From Rhynchospora pubera (lineage: Eukaryota > Streptophyta > Magnoliopsida > Poales > Cyperaceae), in NCBI GenBank assembly GCA_028095005.1, contig CM051459.1, positions 311,366,513 through 311,430,512 of the forward strand: a DNA stretch of 64,000 nt, written 5' to 3'. A program made the translations under genes and the position numbers. How positions within the stretch are numbered: the first letter of the stretch is position 1; each line of letters begins with the position of its first letter. Positions 1 to 11,965 of the stretch are shown piece by piece. The notes under the pieces are model-generated. The model had not been told where the DNA came from. It did no database searches and saw nothing but the letters and a program-made list of their open reading frames with translations.

Positions 1-195
1 TTATTATTACATTTTACATGACATATATGATGACAAACAACTCATTACTAATTATACGATTGGCTATTTGAAAGAAGTTCTTAGTATCTATCTACATATA
101 AACGCAAGAGGTAGATCCATAAAATAAACACATGAAATACACATGTAATCTATCTGTTTTACTCGCACCATAAGATTTTTCTAAGGTTCTAGTGC

Positions 196-677
196 TCAAA
201 CCTCCTTGTCAATTGCAAAACACAGTTTATCACCAGACCTAAATGCCCACATACGAACTGCATCACCTACTTCAAATTCACAATACTTAACAAGGCTTCC
301 GTAATCCTTGCCATTGATAACCATTGATCCAGTCGACCAGGTAGTGTGGTAAGTGTTGGCCAGAAGCGCCAAGAATTTTTTAGAAAAATTATGACTTTCG
401 TACCATGCACTCTCTCTTTGTAATTTAGCAATGGCCAAAGGTTCTTCTTCACATAGGTTTGGGGTATAAGTAGTCTGTTTTGCTGCGGGTCCACGTCGGA
501 TGCTGTCAGACTCTTCTCCATTACAAAGGAGAACATGTGGTCATTGCTATGCAGACGGTGTAACCACTGGAGCTCTTCCATATTTCTAGCCATTCGCAGC
601 ACATGATGAATGTAGTTAGTTGTAATGAGATACGAGGTTAAATTATTGATAGTTTGTGCCTTTGTGGCTTTGTACAT
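196..677 (-). pseudogene. B3-domain (DUF313-type) protein, frameshifted copy 1
   Basis: Minus-strand reading gives an N-terminal part with the family signature MEKSLTASDVDPQQNRLLIP followed by a K/R-rich strand and WRFWPTLT. The C-terminal part (WSTGSMVING, then VRMWAFRSGDKLCFAID) lies in another frame. Comparison with the copy at 3747-4345 places a one-base indel near 340-355, just after WRFWPTLT. In plants this family (B3 proteins of the At2g31720 type) is nuclear and presumed to bind DNA; the target is unknown. The initiator is probably the Met in front of ARNMEELQW near 590. With the reading frame broken in mid-domain, this copy probably makes no complete B3 fold. A sequencing error is the alternative explanation. 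Confidence 0.75.
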
Positions 678-1480
678 TCAACTGGAATTCTTTTCGTAAA
701 CTTCTAAGAAATTACACAAGTATAATACAAGTTATCATTTTTTTTAAGATAATTGGGGTTAAGTTTTCAAACTTATTTTTTTAAATTAAATATTTATAAA
801 AAATTATCTCGGTCAGGTTTCGAACTTGCAAAAGTTCACTTAAAATGCATTACTCTTTGCAACTAGATAAAGAGTTGATTCTCACGTTAAATTTGCCAAA
901 AAAAAAAGATTATTCAACTTTTTCCTTCAAAATTACACCAGTACCAGGAAAAGCTGCTTTCAATATTATTCCTTTTTGACTACATATATAATTATTTGGA
1001 GATTTGTTTAGGCAAGGAACTCTCACCGTCTCGATTGTTCGAGTTGTAGAGTACTATTGATAAAATGATCCCTGTCCATAGTAGAAATTCGTTTCTTTGT
1101 TTGTTTGTTTCGCTTGCTCTGTTTTCCACTTTTCCTTGCCTCTTTTTTAAGTAGACGAGGGAGCTCATTATTTTTAACTGTACTGAGAGATCGATGGAGA
1201 CCTATTTAAAGAGGAACAAAATAAAAACGTGATGTAAAGAGCAGAAAGCGCAAGTCAATTTTTTAAGCTACCTTCTTAGAAAGAGACGAGCTCTCACGCT
1301 GTGCTGAGGTCTGAACTTTTGTGGCCAAACGTTGTGTCTTATTATATTGTTACATACAACAAATCATGCTATCGTTTGGTCCCAAAAAAGAAACAAAGTC
1401 AAACGGTTGTCATGTATAAATCCTTTAGGCTGGAAGAGCTAGGACGACTAAGATCCACATTCAATACCATGATTTTTTTT
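678..1480. other. Upstream flank of B3 copy 1, nothing coding recognised
   Basis: AT-rich sequence with no convincing ORF, RNA gene or mobile-element terminus. A small plus-strand ORF at 1301-1534 has no recognisable domain and overlaps a duplicated non-coding block. Confidence 0.4.
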
Positions 1481-1488
1481 ACTAGCAT

Positions 1489-2100
1489 AAAATACCTGAT
1501 ATGTAGACAAATAAAAAAAACAAAACAATGTTAGACAATAAAAATATGTTTCTTAATTTACCAGCGATATAATTAGATGTGTTATTCAATTTATTTCTAT
1601 AGTAGATGGAAAATCAATCAATAGTGTTGCTTCGGCTCACGATTGATATCCAACCGCAAATCAAACCAATCGAACGGTAAAAATCACACTAGACCTAGCG
1701 TGTTACACCTCTTCGCATGCGTGCGTTTGTAAGTAAGTATAAACATAAATATATATCTAAGTAATTTATTGTTTCCCTTATATAAATTACGATGTAGTTG
1801 ATCGTGTTATTTATAAGCGTTTTCATTTTCCAACTATATATTTATTTGCGTTTAAATTCGTTAGTATATATAAAAAGACATGTACAATTATCTGATTTTA
1901 AAATTTAAATCTTTTCATTAATTACACGATTACTATTTTTTTCTGAGCAAAGTTCACATGGCAACTTTAATATAATTATACTAAATTAGTGTAGCGCAGA
2001 GAAACACATAAAAGATCAGCACGGGTCAAAAGAAAAAGATGTGAATTAACGGTACAGGCAACACAAGAATAATAAAATAAACAAGCTTTTATAACGGTAC
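1489..2100. repeat. Duplicated non-coding block (copies at 8.76-9.0, 4.7-4.9 and 32.2-32.4 kb)
   Basis: 1489-1735 aligns by eye with 8759-9000: both have a GACAAATAAA start, a TTAGA-AATAAAAATAT stretch, and end in a CTAG-TCTAGCGTGT block. 1800-2080 aligns more loosely with 4700-4860 and 32200-32430, sharing an ACGG-ACA-GC-A-A-AA segment. The blocks flank B3 copies, so they belong to the duplication units or to an old dispersed element within them. Confidence 0.5.
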
Positions 2101-2540
2101 AGTTCGCGTGAACACTCACGAACTAGACTGTTCGTGAACTTCTTTCTTTATTTTTAATCTTTCGATTTTTCCGAACTAGAAGTTATTCGTGGACCGCTGT
2201 TCGTCCGCAATTCATGAGCGAACCAAACACAGTGTCGAAAACAGTCGATTTTCTCGTGAATCTGTTTTTGGAGAGATTAATCTATCGCGATTCGCGAGTG
2301 ACGGAAAGAGAGAGAGAGAGAGGAGAATGGGAAGTACAGTGGACAAAGAAACAAAGGGAGTACAGGCCCAAAAGGAGACATAACAGGTCCAAGAAGATAA
2401 AAGGAGGAAAACTTATATCAAGGTTTTAGGTGAAATTAACTCGGAAATTAGTTTGTTGAGAGAGCTTCAATCCTCGCCCACAATAGTTGTATTGGGCCGA
2501 GCCCGAGTGACATATTCGTTGCTTAAAAAGATAGACATAG
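2101..2540. other. Unassigned intergenic stretch
   Basis: Contains several short inverted GTTCGTGAA/TTCACGAA-like words near 2105-2250 and a GA-rich run at 2309-2324. The overlapping small ORFs at 2189-2429 are low-complexity, charged and in competing frames; I do not regard them as genes. Confidence 0.35.
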
Positions 2541-2548
2541 TTGATACT

Positions 2549-2833
2549 TAGGGGTGAAAACGGTCACCGTTTCGACCGTCCTTTCGTTTCGTTTCGTCCA
2601 AAACAAAACGAAACGGTTAAGATTTTTTGTTGCGTTTTATAAACGAAACGGTTAACGAAAGCTTAGAACAATTTCGTCCATGTGTATTTTCGTGGTATTT
2701 TCGTGATTTCGACCGTTTCGTTTTGGACGAAGACGAAACGGTTAACACAAATAGGTGATCAATTTCGTTTTAAAACAAAACGGTTAACGAAATCGACCGT
2801 TTTCGTGGTCGTTTTAGACGTTATGCAGCCATA
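2549..2833. mobile_element. hAT-like non-autonomous element (MITE) with CGTTTCG arrays
   Basis: Flanked by a perfect 8-bp direct repeat, TTGATACT, at 2541-2548 and 2834-2841, the target-site length of hAT transposons. The left end begins TAGGGGTGAAAACGG, a hAT-like terminus; the right end read inwards begins TATGGCTGCATAACG, a degenerate match. The 285-bp interior is filled with CGAAACGG and CGTTTCG words in both orientations, like the subterminal transposase-binding repeats of Ac/Tam3-type elements. No coding capacity. Confidence 0.8.
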
Positions 2834-2849
2834 TTGATACTCAGGAATT

Positions 2850-3122
2850 ATAAGTGCCATCGGCAAATATACCATTCCAGTCATCGCTAAATACAAAGTG
2901 AACATATACAGTAAATAAAGTGAACATGTAGATTATCTAAGTGAACACTTATAAACAAATAAGTGTTATCATCACTTGTTCAGAAGTTTACATGCATATT
3001 CAACTTATTTTTATTGAATATATTTATTTGTATATGTTCACTTAGATCGTCTATATGGTCACTTTGTTTGTTGTATATGTTCACTTTATATTTAGCGAGG
3101 GATGGCAAAATTGCAGATGGTA
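2850..3122. mobile_element. Foldback MITE
   Basis: The left arm (CCATCGGCAAATATACCATT through CGCTAAATAC and AAGTGAACATATAC) is mirrored by a right arm that reads inwards as CCATCTGCAATTTTGCCATC, CGCTAAATAT and AAGTGAACATATAC. The arms are about 100 bp each and frame an AT-rich loop. No clear target duplication was found; family unassigned. The short ORF at 2963-3220 is a by-product of the arm. Confidence 0.6.
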
Positions 3123-3745
3123 GTAATCAATTTCCGTTGATACTTGATAGTTACATTCAAAATATTTTTACATCTCATAATTTTTTTCCCAGCATATTAT
3201 TATACAATATTATAAATTAATTTCAGGACCACATGCACGTGTCTCATCAACGAACAGGAACTATTTATGTTTTTTTTTTGAAGCCAATGTATACTAATAA
3301 AAACCAGAACCTATAATATTTCAAATTATGAAGTTGACGTCCAAATTCATAGAATATGGACCAGTCAATTGTTCATAATTGTTAGTTTAATATGGAAGCG
3401 TCAAAAATAACTGAATGGACAATTATTCATTGTCACGATTGACGATTCCCAGTTTGTATAGAATTCAACAGGGTAACTTGGGCATGAAAAGTTTCAAATG
3501 AACGTTAAAGTATATGAGAAATAAACAAGCAGAAATATATATAAACAACCCTCACAAAGTCACAATCATCATTAAATAATCAAACACACTTCATGATCAT
3601 ACAATAATACAATGCAGCAGTAAACTAGGTAGGACAATTAAGGAGTTCCCCAAGAAGTAAACACATAAATACGTGATTAATACATGAGACACAAACTATT
3701 TTTTCTTAAATTTTAACATTAATATATTATCCTGGGGTTCTTGTG
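3123..3745. other. Downstream flank of B3 copy 2
   Basis: AT-rich, no ORF or terminal repeat that I can support. It probably contains the 3' untranslated region of the minus-strand B3 copy. Confidence 0.35.
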
Positions 3746-3746
3746 C

Positions 3747-4135
3747 TCAAACTTTGTCAATTGCAAAACATAGCTGACCACCCAACCTGAATGCCCACAT
3801 AAGAATTACATTACGTTCTTCAAATTTACCGAGCGTAATGAGTTTCCTATACTCTGTGCCGTTGATAACCGTCGATCCAGTCGCCCATTCATTGGTAAGT
3901 TTTGGCCAGAAGCGCCACCTGTTTTTTATGAAAAAACTGTTACGTACCATTCGCTCTTTCATTAATTATCACGTAGTAATGGAATAAGATTGGTGTTCAC
4001 ATATTCTTGGGGTATAAGTAGCCTATTTTGCTGTCGTTTCACGTCTGATTCTGTTAGAGTCTTCTCCATTACGAAGTGAAACTCGCCGTTGACCGACAAG
4101 TGTTGGAACCACTGGGGCATTTCGATATTTCCAGC
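3747..4135 (-). pseudogene. B3-domain (DUF313-type) protein, frameshifted copy 2
   Basis: From the Met near 4135 (MAGNIEMPQW) the frame runs through FVMEKTLTESDVKRQQNRLL and IPQEYVNTNLIPLL, then meets a stop in RDN*. The rest of the domain (KERMVRNSFF, WRFWPKL, GSTVINGTEY, LMWAFRLGGQLCFAIDK) resumes in another frame at 3962. The break is about 110 bases earlier in the gene than the one in copy 1, so the two lesions are independent. Without the frame change the protein would be about 130 aa, slightly shorter than the intact copy at 26.5 kb. An N-terminally longer ORF up to 4345 is probably 5' UTR. Confidence 0.75.
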
Positions 4136-4345
4136 CATTACTAAAAGCTTAAGGTTGATGAATGTGGTGGTTGTAACAAGGTTTATTTGATGGTTGATAG
4201 TTTGTGCATTCAATTGGAGTTGTGTTTGCAGTATATATAGATGATAAGGATAAACGAGATAAATAATGGGACAAAAGCTCCCTTCCCTGCTAGTTCCCCG
4301 CGAGAAACTATGCATGAGTCCCAATTGTGTACGTGCATCATGCAT

Positions 4346-5207
4346 GGGAAAAGGTTTTTCAGTCCTAGGTTCCCAGCACTACATGGTGATTGGTGAGGAA
4401 AGAAAGGTCTTTATAGGATTTAATTAAACCCTGATGTTGTGGTTAGATATTCCTTAACGCAGTCCCTTCCCCATGCTGCCCCTTGTAGCTTATCATCCCT
4501 CTTGGAGCTTGCCAGCTTGGCAACTAAAGCCTAGGGGATTGCTGACTTGTTCCCTTATATAATTTTGAATCCTCAAAGCAATACTAATATTGGACCGCCA
4601 GTAAGCATATGCAGGGGAGGTAATATTTGGCGTGCGTGGGAAAAATAATAGTGTAAGATTAAGTTATGAAGATATTTTTAAATTAATTGAATTTTTTTTT
4701 GTGTTTCTTTGTATAAATTATCGTGCATTATTGGTATATAAGTCTTTCAAAATATATATTAATTTGTATTCAAAATATGTTAAGCAAACAAAATTCATGG
4801 AAATGTATCATGTGAAAAAAATTCACGGGACAAGCAAAAGAAAATTAACAACAATTTAAAATTTGAAGATCGCAAACTTCCTTTCTTTTTCTTTTTTTTT
4901 TTTACTTTCATGTCGATTTATGCTGTCGAATTTATTTCCTTTCAATTGTTGTTTTTTCTTTTGTGTATTTAAGCTTAATTGGTATTCCATATAATTGATC
5001 GGATAAGCGGAATTTGTACCCTGAGTATGCAATAAATTAACCATAGAGTCGATTTTTGCTAAAAGAATAAAAATCTGTAGAGCTCATATAGGACCTGAAT
5101 TGTTCCGTTTTAATTAGACTTTTAGTGTTTTGTTTTTACAATAACAATTTTTTGTTATAAGGCGTATAACTTTAAGTCTATAATAACGATGTTCGATACA
5201 TGGTGAC
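4346..5207. repeat. B3 upstream region, duplicated in part at 14.8 and 27.8 kb
   Basis: About 4600-4655 carries a GCAGGGGA-G-AATATTT-G-GTGCGTG block also seen at 14796-14830 and 27835-27870 upstream of other B3 copies. 5040-5207 aligns with 24960-25110 (GCTAAAAGAATAAAAAT, AGAGCTCATATAGGA). These shared promoter-side blocks link the B3 copies by segmental duplication. Confidence 0.55.
5203..5207. repeat. Target-site duplication, left (GTGAC)
   Basis: GTGAC directly precedes the LTR and is repeated at 8191-8195 directly after it, the 5-bp duplication left by LTR-retrotransposon integrase. Confidence 0.85.
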
Positions 5208-6374
5208 TGTGACACCCCGTCGAATACTGTAACTGGACAGTACACGATGGAGTGCCCGCCGCGGATGCCTACTGCACCCGCAAGGCTTACTAATACTTAA
5301 TTTACCAATTAATATTGATTCTACTCAAATAATATACCGATCAATTAGAATTTTATAATTTATTTACTTAAATATAAAGTAAATACTATAAAGGTCTGGT
5401 ATATTTGGATTACTAACCACAATATCCAATGGTATGCTACTCGTCTTGCAGTCCCGCACTTGATCTGAAACCTGGAACCCACAACCAATAGTGGAAAACA
5501 ATGCAAAAAGCACGGAATGAGATAAATAAAATTTATCTCAGTACGGTATTCAGTTCCAGCCACTTGAGTTTTGATTATCATGTGTTGGAACTAAATACAA
5601 GACTGAGTCAAATCAATTCCAAATCAAATTTCATTTCTTTTTATTTCAAATAACATTAAAACTAGACTTTCAATCAAGCAATGCAATTAGACAAATAAAT
5701 TCAATACTATTAGAAATCAATTTCTTTTCTTTGAATTCAAAATATGACAATCATCATTTCAATTACCTGAACAAATAATTAATAACTTGTTTCCAATAGA
5801 AATAGCAAGGTCAAATCAATTCAATCAATGCAATATGAAATGTGAGCTCGGCATCAATTCCATAACAATTCAAATATCAATGTATAGCAAAAGCCGACTC
5901 ATTTGGTTGGACAATTATCTAATATGCAAGTCTGGTTTATCACAAGTCAATCATTTCAGTCATTTCCTTCAGATACCGCGAACCACCCTATAGATGGATG
6001 CCAACGGCCAATTCAATTCATACATAATTCAATCAATTAAATCATCAAAATGTACAAGCAAGCTGGGAACACTCACACTCCGGTCCATTCCAGACTAGAC
6101 CTACTGAGTCCCGGTACATAAGCGCTTATTACACGGTGCTTGGTAGGATGGGTCATGACTCCACCTCCAAACATTACGAGTGTCTATCTCAACCACACAA
6201 GTTGTACTTACCTCAATCAAATCACATTTCAATCGGATACCATTCAATATGCCATTTTCCAACATTTCAATCGGATACCATTCAATATGCCACTTTCCAA
6301 TCATGCATCAATATACAATTTCACAAAATGATCTCATGAACAAAATTCCAATTATGAATTCATAATGCATAATG

Positions 6375-6411
<37 letters not shown>

Positions 6412-7883
6412 TAATCAGAATACATATCACATATAATTAAAACTCAAGTGAAATCCGTACCTTATACTGCAAGCAAAATCCAAAGCATAAGCAAGCAAGA
6501 AATCACTTATTCAACAAATCCTCCAATAAGCAAGTTGTTTCTAAATTCCGACTCATAATAACCTGACTTTAAAACAAATATAAATTCCTTTTTAATTTTT
6601 ATAACACCCAAATTATGCTACTTATAATCTTTATCAATTAGATTAGAAACTATGCTACCATGCATCATGATTATGCCATGCATTTACTAGACTCAATAAT
6701 CATAAGTCGAGTAACTCATTTATAGATCATGTAACTCATATAATATCCTTACCTACCATTTATCAAATGATCAAGTATCCTAATCCTAATTCAATTAATT
6801 TATGTAAGTCTAGTATGCCATGCAACTCAATTGGTACGATTCGAGTACCAATTATACATCTCATCTCACATGCAATACTCATGTAAATGCTAATACATTG
6901 TTTATTAGAATCTATTATGCTTACTTTTCCAATTAATTCAAATAGATACCATTAGTTAATTTAGAAATCATTTTTCTTTCCTTAATGTATACATGCATGC
7001 ACGATATGCGTGTCGATCAAGGTTTGAGGCCAAACCCTAATCCAAACCCAATACAATCCCTTTTTCATAATCAACCCTTAAAATCCATAAAAGAAAATCA
7101 ATATTACAACACAATTAATAATCATCCATCCCAAATGCATGACATGCAAAACCTTATATTTACCCTTATATACATGCAACTATTTATACCAACAATAAAT
7201 GCAATAATTAAATCCATGTCATATGCTTAATAATTCCTATCATGCATAAAATTCCCAATTATCCAACATTTATCAAAGCAATCAATCCATTCATCAATCG
7301 ATGACATAACAACACGAGCATTCAATCCAAAACAAATTCCCATTACTCAAATTACACAAACTAATTAGATTTCGTGAATTTCTCGATAAACCCTAGAAAT
7401 CCAATACACATGCAATTGACAAGAAAATTGCAAAGATAGCTATATATATACCACAAATCAAAGAAATTACTTACTTAGTTTCGGCCAAAGACCGATGACG
7501 CGAGAAAACGAGCCGAAATCGCTATTTCTCGATTTTCACCACTTATCCCCGACAAAACCTTGCAAGTCCACTTGGAAATCGATGGAGAGGACCCCAGAGT
7601 GCTCCAAGTCGAATGGCGGCCAAAACCGATGAGTTCGCTCCATTTCCCGAAAAACTTCCGTCGAGAAATACGGCGAGGAGAGGCCACCAATCGACGATCC
7701 GAAGGTAGATGGTGCAAGAGAATGGTGAGGCGAACGCGTGGATACTTCGCTCCGGTGAAACGGTGGAGAAATGGTGGATTGGGTTTGGGGGGAGGAGGGA
7801 TTCGGTTTGGGAGAGAAGAGAGGCTTGCGCCTCTCTGTTGGTTGCGCACAGAAAGAGAGAGAGAGAGCTGGATTTTTATTTCC

Positions 7884-7935
<52 letters not shown>

Positions 7936-8190
7936 ATTCAGAAATTATCAAATAAATCAAAAATCAATATTCTATGCATAAAAACAATTATGCAACAAAA
8001 GGAAAAATAGCTAATCTTTTTATAATGCCAACTAAAAATTTAGAAATTTTCATATTCTTATTTTAAGAATACCAGTAAGTATAAAAATTTAATTTCCAGC
8101 ACAGAAATTATTCAAAATAAAACCAACCAAGTGCACCCAATTTTTATATTAAAAATAATTTTAGAAATCGTAAAAATGTCGGGTGTCACA
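5208..8190 (-). mobile_element. Solo LTR of non-autonomous family B
   Basis: Starts TGTGACACCCCG and ends GGGTGTCACA (TG...CA with inverted ends), 2983 bp, bounded by the 5-bp GTGAC repeat. It is nearly identical over its full length to the LTRs at 57190-60181 and 61344-64000. There is no interior, so it arose by recombination between the two LTRs of one insertion. Orientation (minus) is inferred from PBS and polypurine tract in the complete relatives. It holds a (TAA)n tract near 6375-6406 and a T tract of about 45 at 7886-7930. ORFs inside (for example 7475-7960 minus) are LTR sequence, not genes. Confidence 0.9.
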
Positions 8191-8195
8191 GTGAC
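8191..8195. repeat. Target-site duplication, right (GTGAC)
   Basis: Matches 5203-5207. Confidence 0.85.
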
Positions 8196-9029
8196 GTTGG
8201 TTTGTGTAGTAGCTCAAGTGTGCAGTCGTATAGCGAGTTAATTTCTTCTTGTAAATCGAGGTGCTACACTAAAGGTTATAGTCAGTTGATTCTTGAAATA
8301 AAATGCACTCTATTTTGTTTTGTTTTTGTTTTTTTTTTTTTTTTTTTTGCCCGAGGCACTAATCTGAGCATATGCTCACGTGCTCGCGGAGAAAGGAAGA
8401 AGTTTTCCCTTTTATAAACTTTTTTCCTTTAATTTTTAATTTAATAATCATAGAAAGACAATCTCTTTTACATTTAGGTCACTATTTTTAATAATGACAA
8501 TTACTTCTTTTAGGTCACTATTGTTCAGCTGCGAGCCTGCGACAGTTAGGTAATGAATTGGAATTTTTATATATTTTGCTGAGGTTTCTTTATCTTCAAG
8601 ACCGAATGTGTTCTTGCAAAAGAATTAAAAAAAAATGTCAACTCCCATCAAGTGTCTCTAAAATAAATAAAAAAAATTACATGTTTCAACCAGGTGTATT
8701 TATAAAACTAAGATCTCGCCAGCTCACTAGCTCACTTTGTTACACAATTGGGTGTGTTTAAGCAGTCCTTATATGTGGACAAATAAAGAAACAAAATAAT
8801 ATTAGATAATAAAAATATATTGCTTAATCTAGTATCAATACAAATAGATATGTTATTTAACTTATTACTTTATTAGACGGAAAATAAAAAAAAAATATCG
8901 TTACTTCGTATAGCGATTAATATCCGACCACATATCAATTCGATCGAACAGCCGAAATACATGTTTACATGCTAGATCTAGCGTGTAACACTTCCTCCAT
9001 CCATACTTTTATAATAGTAGAGATAGAGA
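8196..9029. repeat. Duplicated block, with a Helitron-like 5' terminus at its right end
   Basis: 8196-8760 aligns with 25160-25600 (TATAGCGAGTT, GTTGCTAC/GTGCTACAC, AGTTTTCCCTTT). 8759-9000 aligns with 1489-1735. Read on the minus strand the right end at 9029 begins TCTCTATCTCTACTATTATA preceded by A, which resembles a plant Helitron 5' end. I could not pair it with a convincing 3' hairpin and CTRR. Confidence 0.45.
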
Positions 9030-11140
9030 TTAAGGGTTAGTAGAGTTAGTGTTGTAAGGTTTAGTACTTTTTAGGGTTGGAGGGGTAGAATGGTGAGGAT
9101 AGTAATCAGATGGGGTTGTTAGTCTAAGGCTAGTGAATATTGTTTAGTATGATATGTTGAGGTTAGTACTTTAAGGTTAATAACTATTTGTTGCAATATT
9201 TATTATCAACTATTATTAATTAGTAGTTATTAATAATAATTAATTTTAATTAAAAATTATGATTAATAATTATTAAAATAAACCATTATTAATTATTATC
9301 ATTATTATAATAATTATTAATTATTAATTACTAATTATTAATTATTACAATAATATTTAATTAATAATTACTATTACTTATTATTAATTGTTAAAATTAT
9401 TATTTATTTAATTATTTATGATTATTAACACTAATAATAATTATATTAATTATATCAATAATAACGTTAATAAACATATATCATTATAGTAATAATAATT
9501 GTGATTATCATGATTATAATAATAATAATAATACGAGTAATAATGATAATAATCAAGGTTTTAAAATGTGATTTGTGCGGTTTGACTGTTGGGTGGTGAT
9601 TTAGCATTTATCGGTGTTAAAACGATAATAAAATGATTTAAACGGTGATAAAACGGATAAAACAGTAGTGCGGAATTAACCATAACTAAGATAAAATGGC
9701 AATAAAATGAAAAAAAAGATTTTTTAAAAGCGTGATAATAATTGTTGTTAAGATATTATTATAATAATTTTAACCGAACACTACCCTCAAATTCACTAAC
9801 CCACCAAAATGATTAGTTAGTACATTAGTGTAAGGTTAGCACTAATTTTTACTAACCTCAATGCATTTGATAAATTGAGGTTAGTAAGTTAGTTGTATTA
9901 ATCTTAGACATCATTTTTTTTTTACTTAAAGGGTGCATAAGTTATGCACCGGTCCTTTTAATTTTTTTCCAACAATACCCCTTAGAAATAATTAATAATA
10001 ATATTTAATAAGTAATAATAATTATTAAAAATCATAATTAATAATAAATATTAATTATTATAATTAATAATTAAATAATAATAATAATAAATAATTAATC
10101 AATAATATATTTATTATTAAATAACTAATAATATTTATAATATTTCATTAATAATAAAAATAATTTATTATCATCATTCATAATTAATTTTTATAATAGT
10201 TAATAGTTAACAATAATTAGGTCACAATTTATTATTAATACATAACTAATTCAAATTTAAGTGTATTTTAGTCTTTTGACATGAATATATGCATGCATTA
10301 AGTTACTCATCCTTACTATATAACCGAGCATCCATTACATAACACTACATAAATACTTAGGTATTCTTAACTTATGCAACTCCTTACTACAGAACCAAAC
10401 GCACCCTTAGATTATTGCTAATCCTACCCTTGCCATAGACACCCTAAGTTAACAACAAAATACAAAAGGAATCTTCTATGCTGGAGACAATTTCAGCATC
10501 CAGGAATGCTTCTACTGGAGAGTTCCAGTTGATTCGCTAACAGCTACTAACAAGTAGCATGAATTCACTGTACATGAATTAGTTAGCGAAACTCCTGACG
10601 TACATACTAATATATAACAACCGATTCAAGTGTGGTAAATCATAAATGGCAAAGATTGAATGAGTTCGGTCCATATATATATGACGGAATGCGGATGAAA
10701 TAGAGATTTCGGGATTCAGGGATGCAAAATATGGAATCATGCATGGAAGAGATGAAAAGTTATGCTTTGCTAATTGCTATTAGTGAGACAAATATTTGAT
10801 GTTAGAATGGGTAGTATTTGGGTGCCTGGTTTGCATGTGTATATTCCATTTGGAAATGAATGCGACACTAAAATTGCTTACTATAAAAGAGTCATTAATT
10901 AGAGGTTCATTAATTATGAATGCCAATTTTTTTAATAAAAACAAATCCTTATATTATTCTCAATCATTTTAATAATAAAATGCAGAACAAATTAAACTAG
11001 AATTTAGGGATTGATGACAATTCATAAAATTATGGCTTAATTTGCAGTAAAACTTTTCGATACTCTATATAATATTTTATTGAAATAATATTGGTACAAG
11101 AAAAAAAAGGGAAAAGTTTTCGGTAACATAGCATTGATAG
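9030..11140. other. Very AT-rich intergenic tract, low complexity
   Basis: 9190-9550 and 9975-10255 are almost pure A/T with reiterated AATAATTATTA words. The flanks (9030-9190, 9780-9910) repeat GGTTAGTA/TACTAACC in opposite orientations. An AAGGGTGCATAAG at about 9939 faces a CGCACCCTTAG at about 10406, which could be the ends of a decayed MITE. No gene was seen. Confidence 0.4.
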
Positions 11141-11149
11141 AGAGTGATT

Positions 11150-11965
11150 GTATTTATGAAAGGAGCAAATTTTCTGATGAAAATTATGTAATAGTTAATT
11201 TTCAGATCAAAGCCCTAACCGTCGACAAAAACACTGAATTATGTAATAGTTAATTTTCTGATGAAAATTATTCTAGCAATGTCTTATCTAACATAACAGT
11301 TACTCTGTCAAAACATGATCTCAACATCACACCTCTCTACTTCATCATCAAAACTAGCTAAAAATCATGTACATAAGAAGAATAAATCAACTCAATATTG
11401 AGGTCAAGGATTGGAAGTTTTGATGGAACTTCTAATTAAAAGCTCATGATTAGTACAATTAACTTTAATTTAAGTACCTTTCAAAGTCGTTTTCCCCTTT
11501 GTCAACTAAAAAAAAAAGGGTTTGATTGTTTCAACAGTCCCAACCTGAAACACTGGGAGATGGAGGGGAACACGAGATCCATGAAAGAACTAAGCGAATC
11601 TAGCTAACAGGGCATTGATTCTTCATAAGTCATAACTAATCCAAATTATTTATTTATTTATCTTTTTTTGAAGGCTGATCCAAATTTAATATTTTAATGC
11701 GATTGATTTTCACAACTTGAGTTGCCATCAAATCAATCACAACTCTCTGCACCTGGTAGGAATTTCCCCTAGATATTTATCTCTTTTTACTTGTGAAGCA
11801 ACTTTGCTGACGAACACCTTGGCATTTGATAGTTTTTATTTTAATTTTACAGTTTTAATTTCTTCCAGCTAGCATCTATAAATCACCCCATATATACCTT
11901 GGCATTTTATTTCATTCACCTTAAAAATAGTTTCAAAATTTCGAAAGACATTGAAAAGAAAGAGA
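11150..11965 (+). promoter_or_regulatory. Promoter region of CASP-like gene 1
   Basis: Homologous blocks precede all three CASP-like genes: AAAGCTCATG, AAGTACCTTT-AAAGTCG, CCTTTGTCAAC, TTGAGTTGCCATCAAATCA and TTGTGAAGCAACTTTGCTGA. The TATA-like TCTATAAAT at 11875-11883 lies about 91 bases before the ATG. Conservation across paralogues may mark cis elements or simply recent duplication. Confidence 0.5.

Noticed and set aside
7475..7960. 161-codon minus ORF (also at 59457-59951, 63611-63985 and shorter at 19762, 23719), rich in Arg/Ser/Pro
   Set aside because: It is LTR sequence repeated with each LTR. It runs into the homopolymer T tract and has no domain; its preservation is explained by the young age of the copies.
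7709..8010. Plus-strand ORFs with long poly-Phe
   Set aside because: Read-through of the T tract in three frames.
9939..10416. AAGGGTGC / GCACCCTT pair as ends of a MITE
   Set aside because: Arms match over only a few bases beyond the tips, and no clear target duplication was found.
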